DNA from: Methanobacterium veterum
GTDB lineage: Archaea; Methanobacteriota; Methanobacteria; Methanobacteriales; Methanobacteriaceae
Direction of reading: 5' to 3'
NCBI RefSeq assembly: GCF_000745485.1
Contig: NZ_JQJK01000009.1
Location: 372,001 to 436,000 of the forward strand
DNA length: 64,000 nucleotides
Made by a program: the position numbers and the translations under genes. Numbering within the stretch: the first letter of the stretch is position 1; every line of letters begins with the position of its first letter. Of this stretch, positions 46,681 through 54,845 are shown one piece after another. The notes below the pieces were generated by a model. It was not told the DNA's origin. It ran no database searches and worked only from the letters and a program-made list of their open reading frames with translations.

Positions 46681-46770
46681 TTAGAACCATCCGCAGAGGA
46701 AGTGTGGGAATAATGCGGCTTTGAGGATTAAGATTTTGATTATTATGATCTTAATTACGACTAATAACAT
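46681..46770 (-). CDS. 29-residue Ile/Lys-rich peptide, copy 1
   Basis: ATG at 46770, TAA at 46681-46683. The first 16 residues are MLLVVIKIIIIKILIL, followed by K, then a short tail ending HFLCGWF. Lys occurs at 7, 12 and 17, a spacing of five. The peptide would form a hydrophobic helix with a positive stripe, likely membrane-seeking, with one Cys near the end. GGAGGTGAAAGC precedes the ATG, ideal spacing. It is the distal copy of a perfect duplication and has no promoter block of its own, so it is probably co-transcribed from copy 2. Too short for automatic gene callers. Confidence 0.75.
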   Translation of the reverse strand: MLLVVIKIIIIKILILKAALFPHFLCGWF

Positions 46771-46814
46771 GCTTTCACCTCCGTGTTATTTGGTAAATAG
46801 AGAGATTGGGTAGC

Positions 46815-46904
46815 TTAGAACCATCCGCAGAGGAAGTGTGGGAATAATGCGGCTTTGAGGATTAAGATTTTGATTATTATGATCTTAATTACGACTAATA
46901 ACAT
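46815..46904 (-). CDS. 29-residue Ile/Lys-rich peptide, copy 2
   Basis: Identical in sequence to copy 1, with the same GGAGGTGAAAGC site. Upstream lies a perfect hairpin, GTAATAC (46935-46941) with GTATTAC (46948-46954), in the position seen before the other peptide genes. The full promoter block (TACTAATAGAAA) is not recognisable here; only AAATTTTTAGTAATAC remains. No known family; the amphipathic design resembles small membrane-active or regulatory micro-proteins. Confidence 0.75.
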   Translation of the reverse strand: MLLVVIKIIIIKILILKAALFPHFLCGWF

Positions 46905-46977
46905 GCTTTCACCTCCGTGTTATTTGATATACCTGTAATACAATACAGTATTACTAAAAATTTCAATCTAGAGATAC

Positions 46978-47003
46978 CAGTTAAAACTTTGAGATTTACC
47001 TAG
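46978..47003 (-). terminator. degenerate hairpin after peptide copy 3
   Basis: AGTTAAA and TTTACCT pair with one mismatch around a TTTGAGA-like loop. It is the weak relative of the hairpins at 46514 and 47223. Confidence 0.3.
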
Positions 47004-47056
47004 TATTACAGCAGTTTTTGGTTTTGGATGCTTAAATTATGTTTATATTTCTGTGA

Positions 47057-47146
47057 TTAGAACCATCCACAGAGGAAGTGTGGAAGTAAGCAAGCTTTGA
47101 GGATTAAGATTTTGATTATTATGATTTTAATGTAGACGAGCAACAT
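47057..47146 (-). CDS. 29-residue Ile/Lys-rich peptide, copy 3
   Basis: ATG 47146, TAA 47057-47059. It starts MLLVYIKIIIIKILILK and ends LPHFLCGWF. It differs from copies 1 and 2 at three or four residues (V5Y, A19C, F21L), while the Lys positions 7, 12 and 17 and the CGWF end are kept. There are also silent differences (GTC TAC ATT against GTC GTA ATT and similar), as expected if the protein sequence is under selection. AGGAGGTGAAAAAT precedes the ATG. Leader hairpin: GTAATAC (47179-47185) with GTATTAC (47193-47199). Confidence 0.75.
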   Translation of the reverse strand: MLLVYIKIIIIKILILKACLLPHFLCGWF

Positions 47147-47222
47147 ATTTTTCACCTCCTTGTTGTTTTATACATAATGTAATACAATATTTGTATTACT
47201 AAAAACTTTAATCTCTAAATGC

Positions 47223-47247
47223 TAGCTAAAACCTTTAGGTTTAGCTA
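47223..47247 (-). terminator. hairpin after peptide copy 4
   Basis: TAGCTAAAACC (47223-47233) pairs with GGTTTAGCTA (47238-47247) with one bulged A. It lies 42 bases beyond the copy 4 stop. It covaries with the hairpin at 46514. Confidence 0.55.
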
Positions 47248-47288
47248 TTTTTGGATTTGATGTGTAAATTGTATTTATATGGCTGTGA

Positions 47289-47378
47289 TTACCATAATCC
47301 GCCGAGTAATCCATGTAATAAGCAAGCTTTGAGTACTAGTATTTTGATTATTATGATTTTAATGTAGATGAGTAGCAT
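47289..47378 (-). CDS. 29-residue Ile/Lys-rich peptide, copy 4 (diverged)
   Basis: ATG 47378, TAA 47289-47291. Starts MLLIYIKIIIIKILVLKACL and ends LHGLLGGLW. The hydrophobic/Lys half is almost unchanged, but the tail has switched from PHFLCGWF to HGLLGGLW, so the two halves evolve differently. Length is again exactly 29. AGGAGGTGAAAAGT precedes ATG. This is the first gene of the array in transcription order and the only one with the complete shared promoter block (47464-47487). Confidence 0.75.
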   Translation of the reverse strand: MLLIYIKIIIIKILVLKACLLHGLLGGLW

Positions 47379-47463
47379 ACTTTTCACCTCCTTGTTGTTT
47401 TGCGTACATAATGTAATACGTAAATACTATTTTCGTACTACAACATCTCATATGTTAATTATG

Positions 47464-47487
47464 TAATAAAAATTTTTCTATTAGTAT
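47464..47487 (-). promoter_or_regulatory. shared promoter block, site 3
   Basis: Minus strand: ATACTAATAGAAA, two bases, TTTTTATTA, then CATAATTAACATATGAG. Leader hairpin GTAATACG (47413-47420) with CGTACTAC (47434-47441), one mismatch. It could drive the whole 46681-47378 array. Confidence 0.65.
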
Positions 47488-47834
47488 GAATAACGCAATT
47501 TAGCTAAAAATTATTTAGTAATTATCCATGGTTTTTGAGAAAAAAACAGGGGAAAATGCAAAAAAAAGCATAATATCTGATAAAATTAGTAATTAACTGA
47601 AAATTGTTTAGCAATGATAGGTTATTTTTGAGAAAAAAACAAGGGAAAAAGTGAAAAAAAAGCTAATATCTGATAAAATTAATAATTAACTGAAAAATAG
47701 CAAGTAATTATCTATTGAATTAATAGGGGAAAATATAGGCTGAAGATTATAATTTTAATTAAGATCAAGCTTTTTAAAATCAGTAATTTAATTCACGTTC
47801 ATGTCATGGGGGTTTTGAGAATTCTGCAGGCTAA

Positions 47835-47945
47835 CAAAAAAAACTCTGTTTTTTACGGTTGAAAAAACGTTTTTTTTTCAAACATGCAAAAAAACTCTGT
47901 TTTTTGCGGTTACAAAACGTAGATTTTTCAAAATCACAATTTAAT
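47835..47945. repeat. palindrome cluster E
   Basis: A row of A/T-rich hairpins between two peptide genes: about 47835-47854 (AAAAAAC/GTTTTTT), 47859-47882 (TTGAAAAAA/TTTTTTCAA) and 47886-47907 (GCAAAAAAAC/GTTTTTTGC). Same style as clusters A-D but without an evident closing stem. Confidence 0.5.
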
Positions 47946-48144
47946 TAAAGTATAATTTATGTTCGTGTCATAAACAGGAGCGCTAATTTAAAAATAGCGT
48001 CAATATTGTTTGAAAAATAAAAAAAGAATAAATTTTGAATTCCATATTTAATTTAACTTTTTAGGTTAAAATTAAATATTTAAGCATTGGGTTTCAGCGT
48101 GTTCTAGATAATATTTATATTACCTCAGTTAGAACCAGTTATTA

Positions 48145-48306
48145 TTACCATATTCCAAATCTGTTGATTCCTAAGTGGCCGAAACCATGAGCACCGAAAG
48201 CGTTGATACCCCAGTGATGGAAACCAAAGAAGAGTGGTTGATGGAAGAAGAGTGGTACGTTCCAGAAGAGTGGGTTGTTCCAGAGAAGACATCCACTAAA
48301 ACACAT
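48145..48306 (-). CDS. 53-residue aromatic/His-rich peptide
   Basis: ATG 48306, TAA 48145-48147. The N-terminal half is Trp/Phe/Pro-rich (MCFSGCLLWNNPLFWNVPLF), and the C-terminal half is Gly/His/Phe-rich (FHHWGINAFGAHGFGHLGIN) and ends FGIW. Two Cys at positions 2 and 6 and seven His could bind metal. GGAGGTGAAATAGT precedes the ATG. The opposite strand has a long open frame here, but it lacks a ribosome site. The protein shares M-x-F-x-G-x-LLW-x-NP with the 32-residue peptide at 48884. Function unknown. Confidence 0.7.
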   Translation of the reverse strand: MCFSGCLLWNNPLFWNVPLFFHQPLFFGFHHWGINAFGAHGFGHLGINRFGIW

Positions 48307-48397
48307 ACTATTTCACCTCCACAGTGTTATATTCGCATACATTTTTCAATACCAAATTTTCATTTTGGTACTACAAGAAGGTGGTATGTTGTTGATG

Positions 48398-48423
48398 TAA
48401 TAAAAATCTTTTTATTAGTATTA
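48398..48423 (-). promoter_or_regulatory. shared promoter block, site 4
   Basis: Minus strand: TAATACTAATAAAAA, two bases, TTTTTATTA, then CATCAACAACATACCACCTTCTTGTA. Leader hairpin TACCAAA (48350-48356) with TTTGGTA (48364-48370). The CAACAACATACCACCTTCTT part is shared only with site 5. Confidence 0.65.
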
Positions 48424-48883
48424 AAATCACAATTTAATTAAAAATTATTTAGCAATGAGGGGTTATTTTTGAAAAAATAGAGGGTAGAGATGTGAGAAAA
48501 ATATTATATTTGACAAATTAGTAATTAACTGAAAGTTATTTAGTAAGGATATGCCAATTTTAAGAAGAAAATAGAAAGTAAATTGAAAGAAAGCATACTA
48601 TTTGATGATTGAAGTGTTTTTAGTAGAATTAATAATTATATTGAAAATAGAAAGCATATACATGTTAATTTTAGAAAAATAGGGCATAGTATGAAAAAAA
48701 GGTTATGATATTAAAAAATTTCTAAAATATGAATGATCATTCATAAAAATAGCACTTACTAGTTTCTATTTAATAAAATAAAAAAATAGGTAAATTTAAT
48801 TCAAAATTTAATCTAAAAACCCTGCAAAATAGATGTTCGATCAGTGATTTCAGTGACTATAAACGTATTTTATATTGTCGCAG
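48424..48883. other. gene-free AT-rich stretch between two peptide genes
   Basis: No coding frame or strong hairpin seen. Short imperfect repeats of an AAAATTATTTAGTAA-like string recur here and at 45450, 47510 and 47590, following each shared promoter block upstream, and may be part of the duplicated units. Confidence 0.35.
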
Positions 48884-48982
48884 TTACCAGAACCATGTGT
48901 TCCATAACCATGGGCTGTTGAAAAGGAATGGTGTAGTCCAGATCCATGGGTTGCTCCATAATAAACTTCCTCCGAAGAACAT
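48884..48982 (-). CDS. 32-residue Trp-rich peptide
   Basis: ATG 48982, TAA 48884-48886. Starts MFFGGSLLWSNPWIWTTPFL and ends LWNTWFW; about seven Trp in 32 residues, with no charged residue. Such composition points to the membrane interface. It is related to the N-terminal half of the 53-residue peptide (F-x-G-x-LLW-x-NP...W-x-x-P-x-F). AAGGAGGTGAAAAAT precedes the ATG. Unknown function; could be a toxin-like, surface or regulatory peptide, none of which the sequence proves. Confidence 0.7.
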   Translation of the reverse strand: MFFGGSLLWSNPWIWTTPFLFNSPWLWNTWFW

Positions 48983-49068
48983 ATTTTTCACCTCCTTAAA
49001 TATTTACGCATACATTTGTAATACAAAAGTTTATTTCTGTATTACAAGAAGGTGGTATGTTGTTGATC

Positions 49069-49092
49069 TAATAAAAATTTTTCTGTTAATAC
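49069..49092 (-). promoter_or_regulatory. shared promoter block, site 5
   Basis: Minus strand: GTATTAACAGAAA, two bases, TTTTTATTA, then GATCAACAACATACCACCTTCTTGTA. Leader hairpin GTAATACA (49018-49025) with TGTATTAC (49038-49045), perfect, then AAGGAGGTG. Confidence 0.65.
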
Positions 49093-49476
49093 ATTATTTT
49101 AGGTATTTAAAATGAAAAATAATTACTAATTATACTTATTTTACAAAAAAAGCAAATTTAACAAAGATTTATTATTGGTTCAATCGGGGATTAACAAATA
49201 ATTCTCTTGAAATTGTTTAACAATCTTTAATGAATGGGTAGTGGGTACTTAAAATTAAGTTAATACTAATTCAATAACAAATTAAACTAAAATTCTCAAG
49301 AAATTGGATATATAATTTGAGATAGAAAAATAGTTTTCATGGTTAATTACTAATATTAATTCATATTTTTTCAAATATAACTATAAATTTGGGATAAATT
49401 TTGTTTTAATTTAATAAATATGCTAAATTTTAAAAATAAAATGTATGAATTAGTTTCAAATGAGACTAATTCTTAA
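49093..49476. other. gene-free stretch before lysS
   Basis: AT-rich; I see no gene and no clear structure. It lies between the peptide cluster promoter and the 3' end of lysS. Confidence 0.3.
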
Positions 49477-51054
49477 TTAAGCTTCTTTTCTAAATCTTTT
49501 GACAACAAAATCGTTATCAAGGGATAAAACAAATGAAGCTGCTCTTGGGCCTTGTTTTTTACCGATTATAATTTTATAAATGGCCTGGAATGCTTTTTGA
49601 GGTTTCATGTCCATTTCAGTGAGAAGATTGTACATTTCGTCATGTAATTCTTCCGCACTATATTCCTTTCCTTCAAGAAGGTCTGCAAGTTTAAGCAGGA
49701 ATTTGGTCTGGTCTTCACCCAGAGGTAATTTAGGAATCTTTTTCATAACACTGAACTTTACAAATTCTGGTGCATATGTACCAAGCCAGTTTTTAACATG
49801 ATCCATCCTCATTTTGAGATTTTTAAGATCTTCTTCATTTAAGTTCTCAAAGTCAACATTGTTCATGTTTTCTGGAAGCTGTGAATTCTTTTTGAGTATC
49901 TCAAAGACCTTTTTTATGTCTCCATCTGCAATTTGATATGCTACTGTCATGAACCTGTAGGATGGTTGGAATGGCATTTCGTCCTTAAGTTCAATTTGTG
50001 ACATTTCATAAATCTTTTTAGATTTTTCCCCTTCTTTTTGGGATGCAGGTTCTTCAGATCCATAGTATATCCTTTCAACACGATCATACTGGTCAATAAA
50101 GTCTAGAAATGGCATTTCGGGGTTAAAGTCTTTATGTTTTAATGGTTTACTGCGGAATAGGAAATAATTAAGAGTTTCTGGCTTGCCTATTTCGAGCCAC
50201 TGTCCTGGTGTAAAGAAAACACCTTTAGATTTGGACATAGCATCCCCCTTAAGAGTTATCCATTCATAAGGTACGGGGTAAGGTGCAGGATAATTGAATA
50301 TTTCCTGTGATATTATGCTGCTTACGTCGTAGGATCCCCCACTTGCTGCATGGTCTTTTCCAAATGGTTCGCATGTAATACCGAGTATCTTCCATCTTGC
50401 AGCCCATTCAACACGCCATGTAAGTTTTCCTGTACCTGATTTAATATCCATAGATCCTTCATGGCCGCAGTTACATCTGTAATGAACGATATCGTCTTCA
50501 TAGCCGTAGGCGAAGGTAGTATTTATCCGTCCGCATTCTTCACAGATTGGGTTGTATGGAAGCCAGTCATCTGCAAGGGCATGTTCCCTGTATTTATTGA
50601 ATATTTCCCTTATTTTAGGGGCATTTTCTAATGCTATTCGTATATATTCGTTGTATATCCCTTCTTTGTACATTTTTTCTCCGGAATATTCCTTTAAAGA
50701 TATTCCAAAGTCATCAAGTGTATCAATAAATGGTTTTTTAAAGTGTTCTACGAAATTTTCACAGCATCCTTCAGGGCAGGGAATATGTGCATAGGGTATG
50801 CCTAAATATTTTTCATATTCTGGTGGAAGGGGATATGGAACTTTTCTGAGTGGATCGTAGTCGTCTGCAATCCATATAACTTCTGCAGGAGCTCCCTGGT
50901 TCTTTAGAGATTTTGTGACTGCATTCGCGATAAACACGTCGCAGGAATTTCCAATGTGTATTGAACCGGATATGGATGTCCCACTTGCAATTACATGCTC
51001 AGGTAAATCTCTTTCAATTAAACTATCTGCAACATTTTCAATCCAATGTTTCAA
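49477..51054 (-). CDS. lysS: class I lysyl-tRNA synthetase
   Basis: 525 residues, normal for the class I (LysK) enzyme used by many archaea instead of class II. It charges tRNA-Lys in the cytosol. The HIGH motif appears as HIGN near residue 32 ([19 protein letters not shown]), and KMSKS appears as AMSKSKG near residue 275. A zinc-binding insert has CEECG and CNCGHEG around residues 174-195. The C-terminal helical domain is complete. GGTGATTTG precedes the start. Monocistronic by spacing: 144 bases separate it from thiC upstream. Confidence 0.95.
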   Translation of the reverse strand: MKHWIENVADSLIERDLPEHVIASGTSISGSIHIGNSCDVFIANAVTKSLKNQGAPAEVIWIADDYDPLRKVPYPLPPEYEKYLGIPYAHIPCPEGCCENFVEHFKKPFIDTLDDFGISLKEYSGEKMYKEGIYNEYIRIALENAPKIREIFNKYREHALADDWLPYNPICEECGRINTTFAYGYEDDIVHYRCNCGHEGSMDIKSGTGKLTWRVEWAARWKILGITCEPFGKDHAASGGSYDVSSIISQEIFNYPAPYPVPYEWITLKGDAMSKSKGVFFTPGQWLEIGKPETLNYFLFRSKPLKHKDFNPEMPFLDFIDQYDRVERIYYGSEEPASQKEGEKSKKIYEMSQIELKDEMPFQPSYRFMTVAYQIADGDIKKVFEILKKNSQLPENMNNVDFENLNEEDLKNLKMRMDHVKNWLGTYAPEFVKFSVMKKIPKLPLGEDQTKFLLKLADLLEGKEYSAEELHDEMYNLLTEMDMKPQKAFQAIYKIIIGKKQGPRAASFVLSLDNDFVVKRFRKEA

Positions 51055-51198
51055 TCAAATCACCTTTAATAATCATATAAAAAGAATTAAAACCTTCTTT
51101 TGAAGGATTTAGTAAGTTTAAAATATAAAACTGATTGTAAAAATTATAATTATTATGAATTTATCTTGTAATAAAATAATAAAATAATGGTTAAGGGC

Positions 51199-52497
51199 TT
51201 AATCAAACACGTTAGTGTCTGCTTCGTCTAACCATTCGTTTACAATCTTAACTGCACAGTAGCTTCCGCACATTGTACATGTATCTTCTTCTGCTGGCGA
51301 CCTTTCGTCTCTTATTCTCCTTGCTTCTGCAGGACACATTGCAGAGTCGAACTGTGCTTCCCAGTTTAATTTTTTACGTGCGTTGGCCATTACAAGGTCT
51401 TTTTCACCGTTGTGTATACCTTTTTGCATGTCTCCAACGTATGCACCAATTCTTGTTGCAATTACTCCTTCTTTAACATCTTTTGCGTCTGGTAATGCAA
51501 GGTGTTCTGCTGGTGTTACATAACAGATGAAATCTGCTCCTGCTCCTGCGGATGTTGCTGCACCAATTGAAGATACTATATGGTCGTATCCTGCTCCAAT
51601 ATCAGTTACAATTGGCCCTAACATATAGAAAGGTGCCTGCCTGCATAATTTTTTCTGGAGTATGACATTTGCCGGAATTTCGTTTAGTGGGATGTGTCCC
51701 GGTCCTTCTACGATAGTTTGGACTCCTGCTTCCCTTGCCCTGTCAATTAATTCTCCAAGTACGATGAGTTCCTGGACTGCAGCACGGTCTGTAGAGTCTG
51801 CTAGTGCTCCCGCTCTCATAGCGTTTGCCATGGACATACAAAAATCATATTCTTTAGCTATTTCTAGAATATAGTCAAAGTTTTTGTATAATGGGTTTTC
51901 CAGGTCATTTTCTACCATCCATGCAGATACAAATGCTCCCCCTCTACTTACAAGTCCTCCTTCACGGCCCTGTCTTTTTAATCTTTTAAGGGTTTCACGG
52001 TTTACACTGCAGTGGATAGCCATAAAGTCAATACCGTCTTTTGCCTGTTTTTCAATGGATTTAAACATTATGTCTTCATCCATGTAAATTGCAGCACCTT
52101 TTTCCCTTATTGTTTCGATGGCTGCCTGGTAAATAGGCACGCTTCCTACCGGAATATCTGAGATTTTGAGGATCCTTTTTCTGATTTCATCAAGGTCTCC
52201 ACCTACAGAAAGTTCCATTAAAGTGTCAGCTTGATAAGCCATAGCTACTTTAGCTTTTTCTTCTTCCATATCAAAGTCGCAGATATCTGTTGAAGTTCCA
52301 ATTGTTGCATTTACTTTAGTTCTTAGTCCTGCTCCAATACCTACAGCTTTAACTTCTCTGTTAACGTTACTTGGAATGGCTATGGTTCCTTGGGCAACAG
52401 ATTTCCTGATAAATTCCTCTGAAACACCCTCAGCAGCTGCTACTGCCTTCATTTCCTCTGTAATTATGCCTTTTTTTGCTTCATCCATTTGTGTCAT
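51199..52497 (-). CDS. thiC: phosphomethylpyrimidine synthase ThiC
   Basis: 432 residues, the archaeal short form. ThiC turns aminoimidazole ribotide into HMP-phosphate for thiamine synthesis in a radical-SAM reaction. Diagnostic parts: [16 protein letters not shown] near the start, [45 protein letters not shown], and the C-terminal cluster motif CTMCGSYC. I looked for a TPP riboswitch in the leader and saw none; one short hairpin lies at 52571-52589. Many archaea have two thiC-like copies, so this may not be the only one. Confidence 0.94.
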   Translation of the reverse strand: MTQMDEAKKGIITEEMKAVAAAEGVSEEFIRKSVAQGTIAIPSNVNREVKAVGIGAGLRTKVNATIGTSTDICDFDMEEEKAKVAMAYQADTLMELSVGGDLDEIRKRILKISDIPVGSVPIYQAAIETIREKGAAIYMDEDIMFKSIEKQAKDGIDFMAIHCSVNRETLKRLKRQGREGGLVSRGGAFVSAWMVENDLENPLYKNFDYILEIAKEYDFCMSMANAMRAGALADSTDRAAVQELIVLGELIDRAREAGVQTIVEGPGHIPLNEIPANVILQKKLCRQAPFYMLGPIVTDIGAGYDHIVSSIGAATSAGAGADFICYVTPAEHLALPDAKDVKEGVIATRIGAYVGDMQKGIHNGEKDLVMANARKKLNWEAQFDSAMCPAEARRIRDERSPAEEDTCTMCGSYCAVKIVNEWLDEADTNVFD

Positions 52498-52570
52498 AGA
52501 ATCACCATGATTTTATCATTATCTAAACTAAATTAGAATCATTACTATAAAAATTATAGCTATTGTTATA

Positions 52571-52589
52571 TAAAAATCTCTGATTTTTA
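52571..52589. repeat. single palindrome upstream of thiC
   Basis: TAAAAATC-TCT-GATTTTTA, the same core (AAAATCTCTGATTTT) seen in clusters A and B. It lies about 75 bases before the thiC start and would be in the leader. Confidence 0.5.
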
Positions 52590-52734
52590 CTTAATTTCAA
52601 CACAATATAAATACAAAATATCGTTCATTAATTAAGTGTTATCTAGTTATAATTACATAATTAAAAAGCTTTTGGAAAAATAATTTTTATTTTTTAACTC
52701 CATTCTATTCTAAATAATAAAGAACAATTTAAGC

Positions 52735-53319
52735 GTGAAATATTATAATAAAACCTTATATAATGAATTAAAACCAAATTATTTAAAATTAAATTATGAA
52801 GATAAAATTAATAAAAACGAAGAGAAAATAATTGATTTACAAAATAAGCTTAAATATAATCCCCCTAAATTTTTATATCAGCGTAAAGAACTCCAAGATA
52901 AAATAAAAAGATATAATGTGAATATATTGGAAATAAAAGAAAAAATAAATCGTATAAATTATTGTAAAGAATGTGGAATGGAATTTGTAAGTCCTAAAAT
53001 AAAATATAGAAAAAGTAAGAAATGGTCATGGAAGAATGATTACTGTTCTAAAAGTTGTTACAATGTAACGAAAGGTTATCCTTCAGAGTTCAATAGCTCA
53101 CTTAAATTTGAAATAAGGTTAAGAGATGGATTTAAATGTAAAATGTGCGGTAAATTACAGGAAGAAATTCCTTATTTGTTGAATGTTCACCATATTGATC
53201 ATGACAAAACAAACTGCGAACATTCAAATTTAGTATCATTATGTCAACCATGCCATCTAAAAGCCCATAAGGAACCAGATTGGCACAAAAAGTTTTTAGC
53301 AGAGGTAACTGCAAAATAA
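52735..53319 (+). CDS. HNH endonuclease
   Basis: 194 residues from GTG 52735. A Lys-rich coiled N-terminus (MKYYNKTLYNELKPNYLKLN) is followed by a zinc ribbon (YCKECGMEF...YCSKSC, about residues 77-103) and an HNH domain: CKMCGK near residue 137, VHHIDHDKTNCEHSNLVSLC, and PCHLKAH. The H-H...N...H order is complete, so the nuclease should be active. Free-standing HNH genes of this type are common in methanogen mobile elements. It lies at the left margin of the integrated element, and a fragment of a related gene is 260 bases further on. Confidence 0.85.
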   Translation: MKYYNKTLYNELKPNYLKLNYEDKINKNEEKIIDLQNKLKYNPPKFLYQRKELQDKIKRYNVNILEIKEKINRINYCKECGMEFVSPKIKYRKSKKWSWKNDYCSKSCYNVTKGYPSEFNSSLKFEIRLRDGFKCKMCGKLQEEIPYLLNVHHIDHDKTNCEHSNLVSLCQPCHLKAHKEPDWHKKFLAEVTAK

Positions 53320-53579
53320 TTTATTTTTGTTTATTAAAAAAAGCTGAGGGGTATTTTAATTATTAAATAAACCCAAATACTCTTTTTAAATTTTAAATTA
53401 AGATATTTTAGCCTTAATAACAAAGTCCTTTAAATAAATAGAGAGAAGGTGTTAGAAACTTTCTGAGAGATGGGCATATTATATATGAACAAAGAGTATT
53501 GACCACATTACTTTATCACCACAACATAGGGTAAATGATGGATTAGTATTATTATTAAAAACTGATTTTAATCCTCCTT

Positions 53580-53747
53580 TTAAAAATAAAACTTTACAAT
53601 TATTATAATAAAGAATTATACGCAGTTATAAAGCCAAAACTTGATGAACTAAAAGAATTCAAAAGCCTTGGACGTTGTTTAGTATTAATGAATACTCCAT
53701 CTTACTACTTTCTGAGAGCGTTGTTTATGTTTATTAGAGGACAGTAA
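53580..53747 (+). pseudogene. fragment of a second HNH-family gene N-terminus
   Basis: The open frame reads YNYYNKELYAVIKPKLDELK, which matches the N-terminus of the neighbouring HNH protein (KYYNKTLYNELKPNYLKL). No start codon is present. After about 15 more residues similarity ends and TAA follows at 53747. It looks like a truncated copy left by a rearrangement. Confidence 0.5.
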
Positions 53748-53790
53748 TTAATAAAATATTATTTTTACCACAAATCATAAAACACATTTA

Positions 53791-53894
53791 GTGAGGGAAT
53801 AATTGAAAATTCCCTCACACACATCTCTAATATTTACAAAAGCTTTTTTCTAGATAAAAGAAACACGAGGAGAGATTAAATTCTCTCTAACCTC
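53791..53894. repeat. two hairpins in the element's left intergenic region
   Basis: GTGAGGGAAT (53791-53800) pairs perfectly with ATTCCCTCAC (53809-53818). GAGAGA (53870-53875) pairs with TCTCTC (53882-53887), with GAGG/CCTC outside. A terminator follows at 54013. Three structured units in a row in a 750-base gene-free stretch suggest a control region or small RNA genes. Confidence 0.5.
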
Positions 53895-54012
53895 AGGGTA
53901 TATCATTAAATTAACGGTCATTTATCATAGCTATATTTGGCAATATAAACGAAGAGATCAAAAAGTTTGTTTGTTGGTTTTTTGAGGGTGCTTTTGAAAA
54001 ATCAACTTTTAA

Positions 54013-54042
54013 AGGATAACTTAATGTTATCCGTTTTTTTTT
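54013..54042 (+). terminator. hairpin plus T-run
   Basis: GGATAAC (54014-54020) pairs with GTTATCC (54026-54032), followed by G and nine T. This is intrinsic-terminator-like and precedes the first gene of the element's plus-strand set. Confidence 0.65.
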
Positions 54043-54094
54043 ATTATCATTTTCAAAATGCCATCATAATTACATTTTGGGAGGTGAGAATTTT

Positions 54095-54283
54095 ATGAAT
54101 AAAATAATCAATCATTTCACTAATGAGAACATTATTTTAACTGATGATGCTGTAAAATACTTAAAATCAAATGATTATCCGTTAGAATGTTCAAAATTGA
54201 TAACAGACTACATAAAAAGAAATAATCTAAATATATCGGTTTTAAGTTTAGAATTGATAAATAAATTTCAAAGTGGTGAATGA
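54095..54283 (+). CDS. small hypothetical protein of the integrated element
   Basis: 62 residues from the ATG at 54095, with GGGAGGTGA seven bases upstream (a TTG at 54077 is less likely). Sequence MNKIINHFTNENIILTDDAV then helical, soluble. No family recognised. Its stop region overlaps the ribosome site of the next gene, so the two are co-translated. Confidence 0.55.
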   Translation: MNKIINHFTNENIILTDDAVKYLKSNDYPLECSKLITDYIKRNNLNISVLSLELINKFQSGE

Positions 54284-54284
54284 T

Positions 54285-54500
54285 ATGAGATCATTAAATT
54301 TTGAAACTGAAAAAATGCAATGTTATATAAGGTCAGATCAAGTCAAAATCCTTGAAAAGATAAAATATGAAGGAAGAATTGAAAAAGACATGAAAATTCC
54401 AAAAACAGAGATTATACGAACTGCATTAGATAATTTGTTTAAATTAAATATAAATGAAATATTGAATTTAGTTGAATTGAATAAAGATATAGATAATTGA
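54285..54500 (+). CDS. ribbon-helix-helix-like small protein
   Basis: 71 residues from the ATG at 54285 (GGTGA five bases upstream). A short beta stretch (KMQCYIRSDQVKIL) is followed by two helices (KIPKTEIIRTALDNLFKLNI), the layout of a ribbon-helix-helix DNA-binding protein. It probably regulates element genes or copy number. Coupled to the previous gene. Confidence 0.5.
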   Translation: MRSLNFETEKMQCYIRSDQVKILEKIKYEGRIEKDMKIPKTEIIRTALDNLFKLNINEILNLVELNKDIDN

Positions 54501-54667
54501 TTCTTTTTTTAAAATAAGTGATTAAGGGCAGTAACATCATTATCCTGACAATATGCTGGCCGTTATGCATTAAGTAGATATACTAGTATATACCTTAATA
54601 GACAAAAAATAGACAACTTTATAACCCATAATCACTATACTAAAACACATATAAAGGAGGATTGACT

Positions 54668-54787
54668 TTGTCAGAATTTATCCAAATGATTAAAGCAATC
54701 TATGATGAGTATAAAAACAACTCAGAACGCCCAGAATATTATTATACAATAGAAGAAATTCTGAAAATTGATGGAATAATACCATGA
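54668..54787 (+). CDS. 39-residue hypothetical protein
   Basis: TTG start at 54668 with a strong AAAGGAGG at 54653-54660. It reads MSEFIQMIKAIYDEYKNNSE, then a Tyr-rich stretch (EYYYTIEEILKIDGI). Short, acidic and soluble. The ribosome site makes it more credible than chance; function unknown. Confidence 0.45.
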   Translation: MSEFIQMIKAIYDEYKNNSERPEYYYTIEEILKIDGIIP

Positions 54788-54845
54788 TTTAAAAACAAGA
54801 TTAAAAAGCAGTTTAAAGCACGAATGACGGAGCCCAAAATGGACT

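Larger units (their letters stand above)
46662..46926. repeat. perfect 131-bp tandem duplication
   Basis: 46662-46792 and 46796-46926 are identical over 131 bases, with a 134-base offset. Each copy contains a complete 29-codon peptide gene, its GGAGGTG site and its 3' flank. Perfect identity means a very recent duplication or ongoing homogenisation. Confidence 0.9.

Noticed and set aside
46662..47247. CRISPR-like or generic repeat array
   Set aside because: Units are 131 bases or diverged, have no regular unique spacers, and each contains a full peptide frame with a ribosome site.
48175..48441. Plus-strand 88-codon open frame
   Set aside because: It lacks a ribosome site and is the shadow of the minus-strand 53-residue gene, which has GGAGGTG and the shared promoter block.
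52498..52734. TPP riboswitch ahead of thiC
   Set aside because: None of the conserved THI-box sequences is recognisable; only a short palindrome is present.
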